Positions 41,398 to 50,097 of a stretch of 64,000 nt of DNA are shown here, piece by piece. Below the pieces are notes generated by a model. It saw nothing but the letters and a program-made list of their open reading frames with translations. It ran no database searches and was not told the DNA's origin. The translations under genes were made by a program, and so were the position numbers. This DNA is from CADCVQ01 sp038260305. Its GTDB lineage: Bacteria; Actinomycetota; Thermoleophilia; Solirubrobacterales; Solirubrobacteraceae. How positions within the stretch are numbered: position 1 is the first letter of the stretch; every line of letters begins with the position of its first letter. The stretch is from positions 1 through 64,000 of the forward strand of contig JBBSNY010000015.1 in NCBI GenBank assembly GCA_038260305.1. The letters are read 5' to 3'.

Positions 41398-43626
41398 GTG
41401 GCCATCGTAGGCCGCGCGCTTCTGATCCTCGTCCTCGTCGTCGCCGCGTACGGGATCTGCGCCTCCATCTACGGCGCCCGCCGCGCCAAGCCGGAGTTCG
41501 TCGTCTCGGGCCGGCGCTCGGTGTACGCGATCGCCGCGCTGTGCAGCGGCGCGTTCTTCATCCTCGAGCTCGCGTTCCTGCGCTCGGATTTCAGCTTCGC
41601 GACGGTCGCCAGCCACTCGTCGACGACGACGCCGACGTTCTACCGCGCCGCCGCCGCGTGGTCCTCGCAGGAGGGCTCGCTGCTGTTGTGGGTCTGGCTG
41701 CTGTCGCTGTGGTCGAGCCTCGTGCTGTTCCTGACGCGCAAGCAGCTGCGCCGCGTCGCGCCGTACGCGACCGCGATCCTGCTCGGCTTCGCGGCGTTCT
41801 TCGCGTCGCTGCTCGTCTTCTCGGTGACGCCGTTCGGGGTGCTCGCGAGCGTGCCGCCGGAGGGCAACGGGCTGAACCCGCTGCTGCGCCACCCGAGCAT
41901 GATGATCCACCCGCCGATGCTCTACTCGGGTTACACGCTGTTCGCGATCCCGTTCGCGTTCGCGATCGGCGCGCTCATCACCCGCCAGGTCGATGCCGCG
42001 GACTGGATCCGGGCGACGCGCCGCTTCGCGCTCGCCGCGTGGTTCTTCCTCGGAATCGGGATCCTGCTCGGAGCCCGCTGGTCCTACACCGAGCTTGGCT
42101 GGGGCGGCTACTGGGCCTGGGATCCGGTCGAGAACGCGTCGCTCTTGCCGTGGCTGACCGGCACCGCGTTCCTGCACTCGATCATGATCCAGGAGAAGCG
42201 CGGGATGTTGAAGATCTGGAACATCTCGCTCGTCCTGACGACCGGCATCCTGTCGATCCTCGGCACGTTCCTCGTGCGCTCGGGGATCCTCGACTCGATC
42301 CACGCGTTCGGCGCCTCGACGCTCGGGGTGCCGTTCGTCGCGCTCATCAGCGCGATGATCATCGCCTCGATCGGCCTTGTCGTGTGGCGTCGTCAGGCGC
42401 TGCGCTCGGACAACCGCCTCGACTCGATGCTGTCGCGTGAGGCGATCTTCCTCGCGAACAACCTCGTCCTCGTCGCGATGGCCTTCGTCGTCTTCTGGGG
42501 GACCTTCTGGCCGCTCATCGCGGAGGCGCTGACCGGCAATCGCCGCGCGCTCGGCCCGCCTTGGTTCGACAAGTACACCGTGCCGCTCGCGCTCGTGCTC
42601 GTGCTCCTGAGCGGGATCGGGCCCGTCATCGCGTGGCGCAAGGCGACGGCGTCCAATGCGCGCCGCAACTTCCTCGTGCCGGCCGGCCTGGCGATCGGCC
42701 TCGGCGTCGTGCTTGCCGTGCTCGGCGTGGGGTCGCGGCCGCTGGCGTTCGCGATGTTCGTCGTCGGGGCGTTCGTCGTCGCGAGCGTCGGGCAGGAGTT
42801 CTGGCGTGGGGTGGGGGTCCGCCGCCGGATGAGCGGCGAGGCACCGCTCGCCGCGCTGTTGTCGCTCGTCGGACGCAACCGCCGCCGCTACGGCGGCTAC
42901 ATCGTGCATGTCGGCATGGCCGCGCTGTTCATCGGCGTCGCGGCGTCGACGGCGTTCAACGACGCCCGCGACGTCGTCATGAAGCCGGGGCAGACGGCGA
43001 AGGTCGGCAACACCGTCTTCACGTACGTCAGGCCGACGTCGCGGATCTCGACGACGAGCGACGGGCGCCTGGAGAAGATCTCCTTCGGATCCGTCGTCGC
43101 GGTGCGCCGCGACGGCAAGCTCGTGACGACACTGCATCCCGAGCGCAGCTACTTCCCCTCGCGCGACCTGAGCCTCGGCCCGATCAGTCGCTTCCTCGGC
43201 GGCGAGGCGACGAGTGAGGTCGGCCTGCGGGCAGGGCTGCGCGGCGACATCTGGGCGGCGATGACGCCCGACAAGGCTGCGCTGCAGCCCGAGATCGACC
43301 AGGGCGACAAGGTCTTCGCGGCGGCGCAGGGCAAGATCCCGGCGAAGGTCGAGGCACAGCTGCTCGGCCAGGCGCTGCGCGGGCTCGCCAATCGCTACGT
43401 GACGAACCCGCCGCCCGCGACGTTCCGGCTCATCACGTCGCCGCTCGTGACGTGGATCTGGCTCGGCGCGATCATCGTCTTCCTCGGCGGGCTGATCGCG
43501 ATCTGGCCCGGCGAGCGCGATCCGCTGCGCCGCCGCGCGCAGGCGAAGTACGCCGCGCGCCTCGCGAAGGAGCTCGGGCGCGCGGCCGGGCACAGCACCG
43601 GGGCGCCGGCCACCGACGCCCCGTAG
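41398..43626 (+). CDS. ccmF: CcmF haem lyase subunit
   Basis: A 742-residue multi-pass membrane protein that attaches haem from CcmE to apocytochrome c. It has over 12 hydrophobic helices, the WWD-type haem-binding motif WGGYWAWDPVENASLLPWL near residue 235-255, and conserved histidines in MMIHPPMLYSGY and FLHSIMIQEKRG. A large periplasmic loop (MKPGQTAKVGNTVFTYV onward) lies near the C-terminus before the last helix. GTG start, 4 nt after ccmE. It should work with ccmG/ccmH at 31663-32666 and with ccmABC, which are not in the window. Confidence 0.94.
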   Translation: MAIVGRALLILVLVVAAYGICASIYGARRAKPEFVVSGRRSVYAIAALCSGAFFILELAFLRSDFSFATVASHSSTTTPTFYRAAAAWSSQEGSLLLWVWLLSLWSSLVLFLTRKQLRRVAPYATAILLGFAAFFASLLVFSVTPFGVLASVPPEGNGLNPLLRHPSMMIHPPMLYSGYTLFAIPFAFAIGALITRQVDAADWIRATRRFALAAWFFLGIGILLGARWSYTELGWGGYWAWDPVENASLLPWLTGTAFLHSIMIQEKRGMLKIWNISLVLTTGILSILGTFLVRSGILDSIHAFGASTLGVPFVALISAMIIASIGLVVWRRQALRSDNRLDSMLSREAIFLANNLVLVAMAFVVFWGTFWPLIAEALTGNRRALGPPWFDKYTVPLALVLVLLSGIGPVIAWRKATASNARRNFLVPAGLAIGLGVVLAVLGVGSRPLAFAMFVVGAFVVASVGQEFWRGVGVRRRMSGEAPLAALLSLVGRNRRRYGGYIVHVGMAALFIGVAASTAFNDARDVVMKPGQTAKVGNTVFTYVRPTSRISTTSDGRLEKISFGSVVAVRRDGKLVTTLHPERSYFPSRDLSLGPISRFLGGEATSEVGLRAGLRGDIWAAMTPDKAALQPEIDQGDKVFAAAQGKIPAKVEAQLLGQALRGLANRYVTNPPPATFRLITSPLVTWIWLGAIIVFLGGLIAIWPGERDPLRRRAQAKYAARLAKELGRAAGHSTGAPATDAP

Positions 43627-43632
43627 CCGCTC

Positions 43633-43911
43633 GTGGACGTCGTTGCCCTGCTCGTCATCGTCGCGATCATCGCCGCCGTCGCGGCGATCGTGTCCGCGCC
43701 GTTGCGCAAGCGCGCGATCGACACGCGCGACGATCGCGGCGACCGGCTCGAGGAGCTCGAGGCACGCAAGCAGGCAAAGTACCGCGAGATCCGCGACGCC
43801 GAGATGGACTTCGAGACCGGCAAGCTGTCCGAGCGCGACCACCGCCTGCTCGACCGCCAGCTACGCGCCGAGGCGATGGACGTCCTGCGGGCGATCGACG
43901 AGGAGGGCTGA
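43633..43911 (+). CDS. Small CcmI-like membrane protein
   Basis: A 92-residue protein with one N-terminal helix (VVALLVIVAIIAAVAAIVSAPL) followed by a charged coiled coil (EELEARKQAKYREIRDAEMDFETGKLSERDHRLLDRQLRAEA). The DxEFDxxTGKLSExDY-like signature is typical of short proteins encoded after ccmF and akin to the N-terminal part of CcmI, which delivers apocytochrome c. It lacks the tetratricopeptide repeats of full CcmI. GTG start, 6 nt after ccmF. Confidence 0.75.
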   Translation: MDVVALLVIVAIIAAVAAIVSAPLRKRAIDTRDDRGDRLEELEARKQAKYREIRDAEMDFETGKLSERDHRLLDRQLRAEAMDVLRAIDEEG

Positions 43912-44011
43912 AGCCCGTCGCGGCTTGGGCGGCGGATGCCGCGGTGTGCCCGACGGCGGCGGACGCGTCCTTCGTGCGCGTCGGCGGGGCGCGGGCCTGT
44001 ACCCTGACGGC

Positions 44012-44236
44012 ATGGCAAACATCCTGTCCGTCGTCCAGGTCGGCCTGGCGATCGCCGTGATCTTCCTCGTGCTCATGCACTCGGGCAAGGACGCCGGCCT
44101 GTCCGGCGCCTTCGGCGTCGGCACCGGAGCGGGGCCCTTCGGTGGCGGCTCGCTCGTCGAGCGCAACCTGAACCGCTGGACCATCGGCTTCGCGCTCGCG
44201 TTCATCGCGAACACGATCATCCTGCTCAAGCTCTGA
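44012..44236 (+). CDS. secG: SecG, preprotein translocase subunit
   Basis: A 74-residue protein with two transmembrane helices (LSVVQVGLAIAVIFLVLMH and TIGFALAFIANTIILLKL) joined by the conserved cytoplasmic loop SGKDAGLSGAFG, GAGPFGGGSLVERNLNRWT. It assists SecYE in protein export. ATG; TACCCT at 44000-44005 ends 6 nt before it with no ribosome site, a clear leaderless candidate. Confidence 0.95.
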   Translation: MANILSVVQVGLAIAVIFLVLMHSGKDAGLSGAFGVGTGAGPFGGGSLVERNLNRWTIGFALAFIANTIILLKL

Positions 44237-44349
44237 TCTGAGCCGCCGCTCGTCGCCGCGAGCGGGCGCCCGCAGGATCCGGTCGTGAGCTCGCCCGACG
44301 TCGTCGCCCTCGCCGACGACGCCATCGCCCTCCTGGACGGGGTGACGGG

Positions 44350-45714
44350 TTAGTCCGTCGTGGCGCCGGTGACACGGAAGCCGCGGGCGCGCAGCGCGGG
44401 GCAGACGACGCCGTCGGCGAAGCGGCGGCCGTAGAAGTCGCCCTCGGTGACGAGCCGCTGCTGCGCTGTCAGGGCCTCGGTCTGCGACAGCATGCGCAGG
44501 ACGGAGTCCGTGAAGCGCACGTCGCGCAGCGGGCGCGTGATGACGCCGTTCTCGATGAGGAACGTGCCGTCGCGAGTCATCCCGGTCAGCAGCGTCTCCT
44601 TCTCACGCACGGTGTTGACGTACCACAGGCGAGTCACGTAGATGCCGTGCTCGATCGGCGCGGCGAGCTCGGCGGCCGATGCGGCATCGCCGCCCGCGAG
44701 CACGAGGTTCGATGCGGCCGGTCCCCACGGCGACCCGCCGGGCTGGGTCGCGTGCCCGGTCGAGTGCGTGCCGGCGAGCGCGGCCGACGGGCGGTCGTGG
44801 ACGACGTTCGCGGCGATGCCGCCGTCGATCAGCACGATCGGCGCCTTCGGCACGCCCTCCATGTCGAACGCCCGCGCCAGGGTGCGCGGGTGCGCGGGCG
44901 TGTCACTCAGCGTTATCGACGGCGCGGCGACGCGCGTGCCGAGGCACTCGGAGAGCGCGCCGCGCCCCTCGGCGTGCGCGAGCCCGTTGTGCGCGAGGGC
45001 GCCGAGGAACTCGAGCAGCCCGCCGACGGCCTCGGGCTCGAGTACCACCGGGTAGCTGCCGGGGCCGAGCTCGGCGAGCGGCGCGTCTGAGACCTTCGCG
45101 GCGGCGCGCAGCGTGAGCGCCGCGGGATCGAGCGCCGACCCGGCCGCGGCGGCGTCGGAGGCGTAGCCGCTGCGCCCATCGAGCGCGCGGCAGATGATCT
45201 TCATGAAGGCGTCGGTCGAGCGGTCGCGCAGGCGCAGTCCGCTGGACGCGGCGATCGCGGTGTGCACGTCGCCCTCGGTCCAGACGCCGAACGCCTCGAT
45301 GCCGTGCTCGGCCGCGACCGCGAACGCGGCGCGCAGCGCGGCCGCGGCGCGCGCCGGATCCAGCCGGGCCGTATCGGCGTCGAATCCGTCGTGATCGGTC
45401 ATGGCCGCGGGCTCCGCGAAGCCCGGGTGTGCGCCCGTTCCTGAGGCCGCCGCGGCGCGCGCGGCGGCGTCCGCGCGCGCGGCCGTCGCACGCAGCGCGT
45501 CGTCGTCGAGGCGGTTGGTGGAGGCGCTCGCGGTGTGGCCGTCGCGAAGGCAGAGGATCTCGACGCTCGTGTCGTCGATCGACGTCGCCTGCGTCGGCGA
45601 GGAGCGCGCGAAGCGCGACATCAGCGAGCGCTCGCGCACGACGGTGACCTGCGTGTCGGCGCCGGCGAGGGCCAGCGCGCGTTCGGCGATCTCGAGCGGG
45701 TCCTCGCCCGTCAC
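44350..45714 (-). CDS. pmbA: PmbA/TldE, metalloprotease partner subunit
   Basis: A 454-residue TldE-type protein. It lacks the HExxxH zinc motif, as usual for TldE/PmbA, which forms a heterodimer with TldD. Visible family elements are GSYPVVLEPEAVGGLLEFLG, DMEGVPKAPIVLIDGGIAANVVHD, STGHATQPGG, SNLVLAGGDA and GIYVTRLWYVNTVREKETLLTGMTRDG. GTG at 45714 overlaps the tldD stop (GTGA at 45711-45714). TldD/E pairs degrade or mature small peptides. Stop TAA. Confidence 0.92.
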   Translation of the reverse strand: MTGEDPLEIAERALALAGADTQVTVVRERSLMSRFARSSPTQATSIDDTSVEILCLRDGHTASASTNRLDDDALRATAARADAAARAAAASGTGAHPGFAEPAAMTDHDGFDADTARLDPARAAAALRAAFAVAAEHGIEAFGVWTEGDVHTAIAASSGLRLRDRSTDAFMKIICRALDGRSGYASDAAAAGSALDPAALTLRAAAKVSDAPLAELGPGSYPVVLEPEAVGGLLEFLGALAHNGLAHAEGRGALSECLGTRVAAPSITLSDTPAHPRTLARAFDMEGVPKAPIVLIDGGIAANVVHDRPSAALAGTHSTGHATQPGGSPWGPAASNLVLAGGDAASAAELAAPIEHGIYVTRLWYVNTVREKETLLTGMTRDGTFLIENGVITRPLRDVRFTDSVLRMLSQTEALTAQQRLVTEGDFYGRRFADGVVCPALRARGFRVTGATTD

Positions 45715-47159
45715 GCCACCCCGACCTCGACGTCGCGAAAGCGTGCCGGTGCGGCGCCGTGCGAGACGCGCATGAGCTGCCCGGGCTCGCCCTTGCCGCA
45801 GTTGCCGACGCCGCGCAGCTCCCATGCGGGGCGCGAGCAGACGGCGTCCAGGCGGCCCCAGAAGCGCGGCGTCACGCCGGCGTAGGAGGGGTTTCGCAGC
45901 AGCCTGCCGAGCTCCCCGCCGCGGATCTCTCGCGCGACCTCCGTCGAGAATTGAAACTGCAGCCGGCGATCGTCGATCGACCACGAGCGGTTGGTCTCCA
46001 GGTACAGCCCTTCACCGGTGTCGGCGACGAGATCGGCGAGCGAGCCGGCCTCGCCGGGCTCGATCGAGACGTTCGTCATGCGCACGATCGGCTGGCGCGC
46101 GAAGCCGTCGGCGCGCGCGCAGCCGCCGGAACGCTCGAGCCCGATCGTCGCCGCGGCCTGGCGGTCCGACAGCGCGGCGCAGAGAATCCCGGACTCGATG
46201 AGCGGCGTGCGCATCGCCGCGACGCCCTCGTCGTCCCAGCCGAACGAACCGAGGCCGCCCGGCAGCGTCGCGTCGGCGGTGACGTGCAGCAGCTCGGAGC
46301 CATAGCGCAGCGTGCCGAGGTCGCTCACGGTGACCCAGCTCGTGCCGGCATAGCCCGCCTCGCCGAGCAGCATGCGGTCGAGCTCGAGCGCGTGCCCGAT
46401 CGACTCGTGGATCTGCAGCGCGAGCTGGTCGACGTCGAGCACGACGGTGCTGCGGCCGGCCGGACACGGGGGCGCGGTCAGCAGCGCGATCGCCTCGGCC
46501 GCGACGCGCGGGGCGTGTGCGGCGAGGTCGAGGCTCAGCAGGTGCTCCCATCCGCTCGTCGCCGCGAGGCCGCCGTGGGCGCTCGGGTAGGAGCGCACCT
46601 GCAGCTCGTCGCCGTCGACGGCGATCGCGGAGATCCCGCCGGAGCACTCGATGCGCTCCTGCGTGCACGCGGCGCCGTCGGTCGAGGCGAACGCCGTGCG
46701 CACGCGCCGGCTCGAGCACTCGGCGTCGGAGCGCACGATCCGCGGGTCGCCGCGCAGGGCCGCCTCGGCGTGCAGCAGCAACGCAAGCTTGTCCTCCAGC
46801 GAGACGTCGAACGGGTCGCGCTCGTAGCCACCGGACCAATGGCCGCTGGCCGGCGGCACCGCCGCGAGCGGTCCCGCCGGGGAGGCCGGCTGGCTCTCAG
46901 CGATCGCAAGCGCCCGCGCGAGCGCCCGCTCGATCGCCGCCGGCGTGTGCTCGCGTGTCGCGGCGAAGCCCCAGCCGCCGCCGACGCGGACGCGGACGCC
47001 GATGCCTTCGACGCTGTCGCCGTCGACCTCCGCGACGCGGCCGTTGCGCACGAGCAGGTCCTCGCGGTCGGTCGCGACGTGGCGCGCCTCCGCGTAGGAG
47101 CAGCGCGCGGGCGTCGCGGCGATCGCCTCGGTCAAAAGCTGCAGGATCGGTTCGGGCAT
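45711..47159 (-). CDS. tldD: TldD, zinc metalloprotease
   Basis: A 482-residue protease with the TldD signature HESIGHALELD, the zinc-binding HExxxH, near residue 255, and downstream GTSWVTVSDLGTLRYGSE and GEGLYLETNRSWSIDDRRLQFQFSTEVAREIRGGELG containing further metal-site residues. With PmbA it forms a barrel that cleaves unfolded peptides such as antitoxins or modified peptide precursors. First gene of the tldD-pmbA operon. ATG start. Confidence 0.93.
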   Translation of the reverse strand: MPEPILQLLTEAIAATPARCSYAEARHVATDREDLLVRNGRVAEVDGDSVEGIGVRVRVGGGWGFAATREHTPAAIERALARALAIAESQPASPAGPLAAVPPASGHWSGGYERDPFDVSLEDKLALLLHAEAALRGDPRIVRSDAECSSRRVRTAFASTDGAACTQERIECSGGISAIAVDGDELQVRSYPSAHGGLAATSGWEHLLSLDLAAHAPRVAAEAIALLTAPPCPAGRSTVVLDVDQLALQIHESIGHALELDRMLLGEAGYAGTSWVTVSDLGTLRYGSELLHVTADATLPGGLGSFGWDDEGVAAMRTPLIESGILCAALSDRQAAATIGLERSGGCARADGFARQPIVRMTNVSIEPGEAGSLADLVADTGEGLYLETNRSWSIDDRRLQFQFSTEVAREIRGGELGRLLRNPSYAGVTPRFWGRLDAVCSRPAWELRGVGNCGKGEPGQLMRVSHGAAPARFRDVEVGVA

Positions 47160-47346
47160 CGGCGTCGCAGTATCGCGATCCGCCGATGGGCCGTGTGGCT
47201 TTTGCCCGCCTCACTGCCCGCGCGGTTGCACGCCACCGCCTGGGCGCATCGCCGCGAGGGGTCCCCGTCAAACCGTCCACATGACGGACGCCTTGACGGT
47301 GACCCCGGCTGGCACGATGCGTTTTGCCTCCGTAGGACCGTGAAGC

Positions 47347-48195
47347 TCAGTACGCGGCGGCGTACAGCGCGCGCAGCTCGTCGCGATCGGGTCGCGGCGG
47401 CGTGAAATCGAGCTCGCTGCGCTGCGCCGCGGCTTCCGCGCAGCGATCGAGCTCGTCCTCGGTGACGCCGAGATCGCGCAGGTGCGTCGCGCCGGCGCGG
47501 CCGGCGAGGTCGGTCGCGAGGCCCACGACACTGCCCGCCCAGGGCGCGCCGCGGCGCTGCAGCGCCACGAGCGTGTGCGGCAGCATCGCCGCGTTCGCGC
47601 CCCCGTGCCCGGACGGGGTGAGGCGCGCGAGCGTCTGCGACATGACGTGGTGCAGGCCGTAGCCGCCGCTGTCGATCGCGTAGCCCGACAGCAGGGCGCC
47701 GAGGGCGAGCATGTCGCGGTCGGGATCGTCGGGCGTCGTCGCGTAGGCCGCGCCGATGAGCCGTGCGGCCTCATGCCCGGCGAGCGTCGGCACCGGCGAC
47801 GCGCGGATCGTCGCCGGTCCCTCGGCGGCGTGGCCGAGCGCGTTCGCCGCACTCGCGGCCAGGGCAGCCAGTGGCTGAGAGGCACTGAGCGACGGATCGT
47901 TGACGACGATCACCGGGCGCACCCCGGGCAGCGACACGTCGGCACCGGCAGCGCGGCGGTGCACGGCGGTCATCTCGGCGGCGCTGAGCGTCGTCGGGAT
48001 CGCCGCGACGCGCGGCCGCGAGCCGGGCTCGGCGGCCGCCGCGAGCGCCTTCGCCGTGTCGATGACGCGCCCACCGCCGAGCGCGACGAGCAGCTCGACG
48101 TCGAACTCCTCGAGCAGCTCACCCGCGAGCTCGTCGACGCGGCCGGGCGCGACGGAGTACACGACGCCGGCGCGGTCGCCGAGCGCCGGCGCCAT
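47347..48195 (-). CDS. Iron-containing alcohol dehydrogenase/maleylacetate reductase, N-terminus disturbed
   Basis: The ATG at 48195 gives 282 residues with ELLVALGGGRVIDTAKALAAA (NAD site), IPTTLSAAEMT, ALGHAAEGPAT, YGLHHVMSQTLARLTPSGHGGANAAMLPH (metal histidines). Homologues are near 350 residues. The same frame reads TAANFTWRDGERTIHFGRGALDAALASLG upstream to about 48324, but no ATG, GTG or TTG lies between there and the upstream stop at 48418. A GTGATGACG at 48335-48327 in the adjacent frame looks like the original start, so a 2-base insertion or 1-base loss near 48325 is likely. Maleylacetate reduction (aromatic degradation) would fit the quinone theme. Confidence 0.6.
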   Translation of the reverse strand: MAPALGDRAGVVYSVAPGRVDELAGELLEEFDVELLVALGGGRVIDTAKALAAAAEPGSRPRVAAIPTTLSAAEMTAVHRRAAGADVSLPGVRPVIVVNDPSLSASQPLAALAASAANALGHAAEGPATIRASPVPTLAGHEAARLIGAAYATTPDDPDRDMLALGALLSGYAIDSGGYGLHHVMSQTLARLTPSGHGGANAAMLPHTLVALQRRGAPWAGSVVGLATDLAGRAGATHLRDLGVTEDELDRCAEAAAQRSELDFTPPRPDRDELRALYAAAY

Positions 48196-48452
48196 TTCGA
48201 GCGCCCGCGACGTCGTCAGCAGCGCGTAGCCGCGGCCGAGCGACGCGAGCGCGGCGTCGAGCGCACCACGACCGAAGTGGATCGTGCGCTCGCCGTCGCG
48301 CCAGGTGAAGTTCGCGGCCGTGATCGCGTCATCACAGCAGACCGCCGGCCTGGGCGGGCGTCTCGGCGCCTGTCGCGAACGTCCCTGCGCTCGCGCGGCG
48401 CGACGTTCCCGACAGGCTCAGGGGCTGAGGGCCCGCCCGGGCCGGTGCGTGC

Positions 48453-48767
48453 TCAACAACGTGCGGCCTGCGGCCGGCGGACGAGGCCCTTCACGCGGGC
48501 GCTCCACGTCGCGCGCGTGCCCTCGGCGGCGGCGATCCCGCGGGCGCGCATGCGCAGCAGCTCGACGAGCTCGCTCGTGTGCGCGAACGGGTCGGCGGCG
48601 ACGCTGCCGTCCCACAGATCGAGCGCGGCGCGCGGGACGCCGTCGACCTCGGCGAGCAGGGCGGGGCCGGTGAGCTCGCGGCGGCTGTCGAGGGCGGCGA
48701 GGCCGATGAGCGTGCGCACGTCCTCGTCGAGAGCGTGGCGGATGACGATGCTGTGACTGGGATACAT
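48453..48767 (-). CDS. Small conserved actinobacterial protein
   Basis: A 104-residue protein starting MYPSHSIVIRHALDEDVRTLIGLAALDSRRELTGPALLAEVDGVPRAALDLWDGSVAADPFAHT. The start resembles the first beta-alpha unit of GNAT acetyltransferases without the acetyl-CoA motif, followed by a helix (SELVELLRMRARGIAA). An AAGGAGAT ribosome site precedes ATG 48767. Divergent from the LysR gene. Function unknown. Confidence 0.7.
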   Translation of the reverse strand: MYPSHSIVIRHALDEDVRTLIGLAALDSRRELTGPALLAEVDGVPRAALDLWDGSVAADPFAHTSELVELLRMRARGIAAAEGTRATWSARVKGLVRRPQAARC

Positions 48768-48793
48768 CGGGGATCTCCTTTGCGATTCGTCGG

Positions 48794-48853
48794 TTGGCAT
48801 GTGCCAATTCTCCCGCGGGCCACCCATGAGCACAAATGACATTCCGATGTGCT
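48794..48853. promoter_or_regulatory. Divergent promoter/operator region of the LysR gene
   Basis: Contains a perfect 14-bp palindrome TTGGCA-TG-TGCCAA (48794-48807) and a second dyad, AGCACA (48829-48834) with TGTGCT (48848-48853). The lysR promoter is -35 ATGACA (48836-48841), 17-nt spacer, -10 TAAGGT (48859-48864), ending 6 nt before the ATG. The second dyad brackets the -35, suiting autoregulation by LysR. Confidence 0.6.
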
Positions 48854-48870
48854 TGCGATAAGGTGCGCTA

Positions 48871-49806
48871 ATGCTCGACGTGAAGCGATTGAAGGTCTTG
48901 CGGGAGGTCGCGATACGCGGTTCCTTCTCCGCCGCGGCGGAGTCGCTGGCGTATACGCAGTCGGCGGTCTCGCAGCAGATCGCGGCTTTGGAGCGCGAGG
49001 CGGGAACGGTGCTCGTCGACCGCAATGCGCGCGGCGTGCGACTGACCGAGGCCGGCCGTGCGCTCGTCGGCCACGCCGAGGTCATCCTCGCGCGGCTCGC
49101 CGACGCCGAGGCCGAGCTCGACGCGATCGCCGGCGTGCGCGGCGGGCGCTTGCGGCTCGTGTCGTTTCCGACCGCGGGCGCGACGATCGCGCCACGCGCG
49201 ATCGGCCGCTTCCGCGAGCGCTTCCCGGGCGTCGAGGTCACGCTCGAGCCGCGTGAGCCCGACGAGTGCCTCGAGTGCCTGAAGTGCGGTGAGTGCGAGA
49301 TCGCGTTGACGGTCGAGTCGGAGTTCGACCGCATCACCGACAAGGCGATCGAACGCCACCCGCTGCTGGCGGACCCGATGTACGTCTGCCTGTCAGCCTG
49401 CCATCCCGCGGCGCGCAAGGCCCGGGTGCGCCTCAAGGACCTCGCCGACGAGTCGTGGATCATGGGGACGACCGGCACGTGCCCGGACGGCGCGGTCCTG
49501 CAGCGCGCCTGCCAGGGCGCCGGCTTCGAGCCGAAGGTCGCCTTTCACTCCGACGACTACGCGGCGATCCAGGGCTTCGTCGCCGCCGGCGTCGGCGTCT
49601 GCCTGGTCCCCGACCTCGCGCTCGTCGCCGTCCGCGACGACGTCGTCATCCGCCAGCTCGAGGGCCGCCCGCCCGTGCGCCACATCCTCGCCGCGACGCT
49701 CGCCGGCGGGTTCAAGTCGCCGGCTGCCGTCGCGATGCTCGACATTCTCGTCGAGGTCGGGGCCGAGTTCCAGGCGACGAACCGCTCGCTCGCGCTCGCG
49801 GGTTGA
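48871..49806 (+). CDS. LysR-family regulator with CxxCxxCxxC cluster
   Basis: A 311-residue regulator. The winged helix is residues 1-60 (MLDVKRLKVLREVAIRGSFSAAAESLAYTQSAVSQQI). The effector domain follows from about 92. Unusually, helix 130-143 reads DECLECLKCGECE, with Cys133, 136, 139 and 142 three apart; other cysteines are at 173, 177, 204, 214 and 244. Standard LysR proteins have mostly Ala/Leu there. A metal, Fe-S or thiol-based sensing role is possible but unproven. Leaderless-type promoter. Divergent from a small conserved gene, next to a maleylacetate-reductase-like gene. Confidence 0.88.
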   Translation: MLDVKRLKVLREVAIRGSFSAAAESLAYTQSAVSQQIAALEREAGTVLVDRNARGVRLTEAGRALVGHAEVILARLADAEAELDAIAGVRGGRLRLVSFPTAGATIAPRAIGRFRERFPGVEVTLEPREPDECLECLKCGECEIALTVESEFDRITDKAIERHPLLADPMYVCLSACHPAARKARVRLKDLADESWIMGTTGTCPDGAVLQRACQGAGFEPKVAFHSDDYAAIQGFVAAGVGVCLVPDLALVAVRDDVVIRQLEGRPPVRHILAATLAGGFKSPAAVAMLDILVEVGAEFQATNRSLALAG

Positions 49807-49905
49807 TGGGTTTGCGCGCCCGGCGCGTGCGCGAGTGATCCAAATCGGCGTCTCGTGCGGACAAGGGGATAACGGAGGCGCTCCCCCTGATTGCGCCGCC
49901 CCGTC

Positions 49906-49958
49906 GCAGGTGTGCTGCGCGGCCGCTTCCCCCTCCTCGGCGGCCGCGCCGCACCTGC
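49906..49958. other. Long imperfect hairpin downstream of lysR
   Basis: Left arm 49906-49926 (GCAGGTGTGCTGCGCGGCCGC) and right arm 49940-49958 pair over about 18 bp with a 2-base bulge and a pyrimidine-rich loop. Within a 290-base gene-free stretch (49807-50097). No T-run; it may be a terminator or a palindromic repeat element. Confidence 0.45.
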
Positions 49959-50030
49959 CCCTCCGCTTCGCCGGAGCAAGGGCACTCGCCCGTATGGCCG
50001 ACGGCTCGTCGTCTCGGGCTGCCGCCGTCC

Positions 50031-50060
50031 TTGACATCTGCTTGTCGGCAGCCTCATAAT
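50031..50060 (+). promoter_or_regulatory. Canonical promoter of the ArsR operon
   Basis: -35 TTGACA (50031-50036), 18-nt spacer, -10 CATAAT (50055-50060): the best consensus promoter in the window. The AT-rich leader after it contains CCAGT-N14-ACTGG and a GTTGAGCAAC dyad, probable ArsR operators. Confidence 0.75.
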
Positions 50061-50097
50061 CAACCAGTATGTTGAGCAACCAACTGGATGATGAGGC

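Noticed and set aside
44285..44353. 22-codon frame VSSPDVVALADDAIALLDGVTG before the pmbA end
   Set aside because: Too short and lacks support; possibly a relic of a gene end.
50070..50090. GTTGAGCAAC near the ArsR promoter as another MarR operator
   Set aside because: The spacer is 2 bp, not 6 as in the MarR-type sites, and it sits in the ArsR leader, so an ArsR site is more likely.
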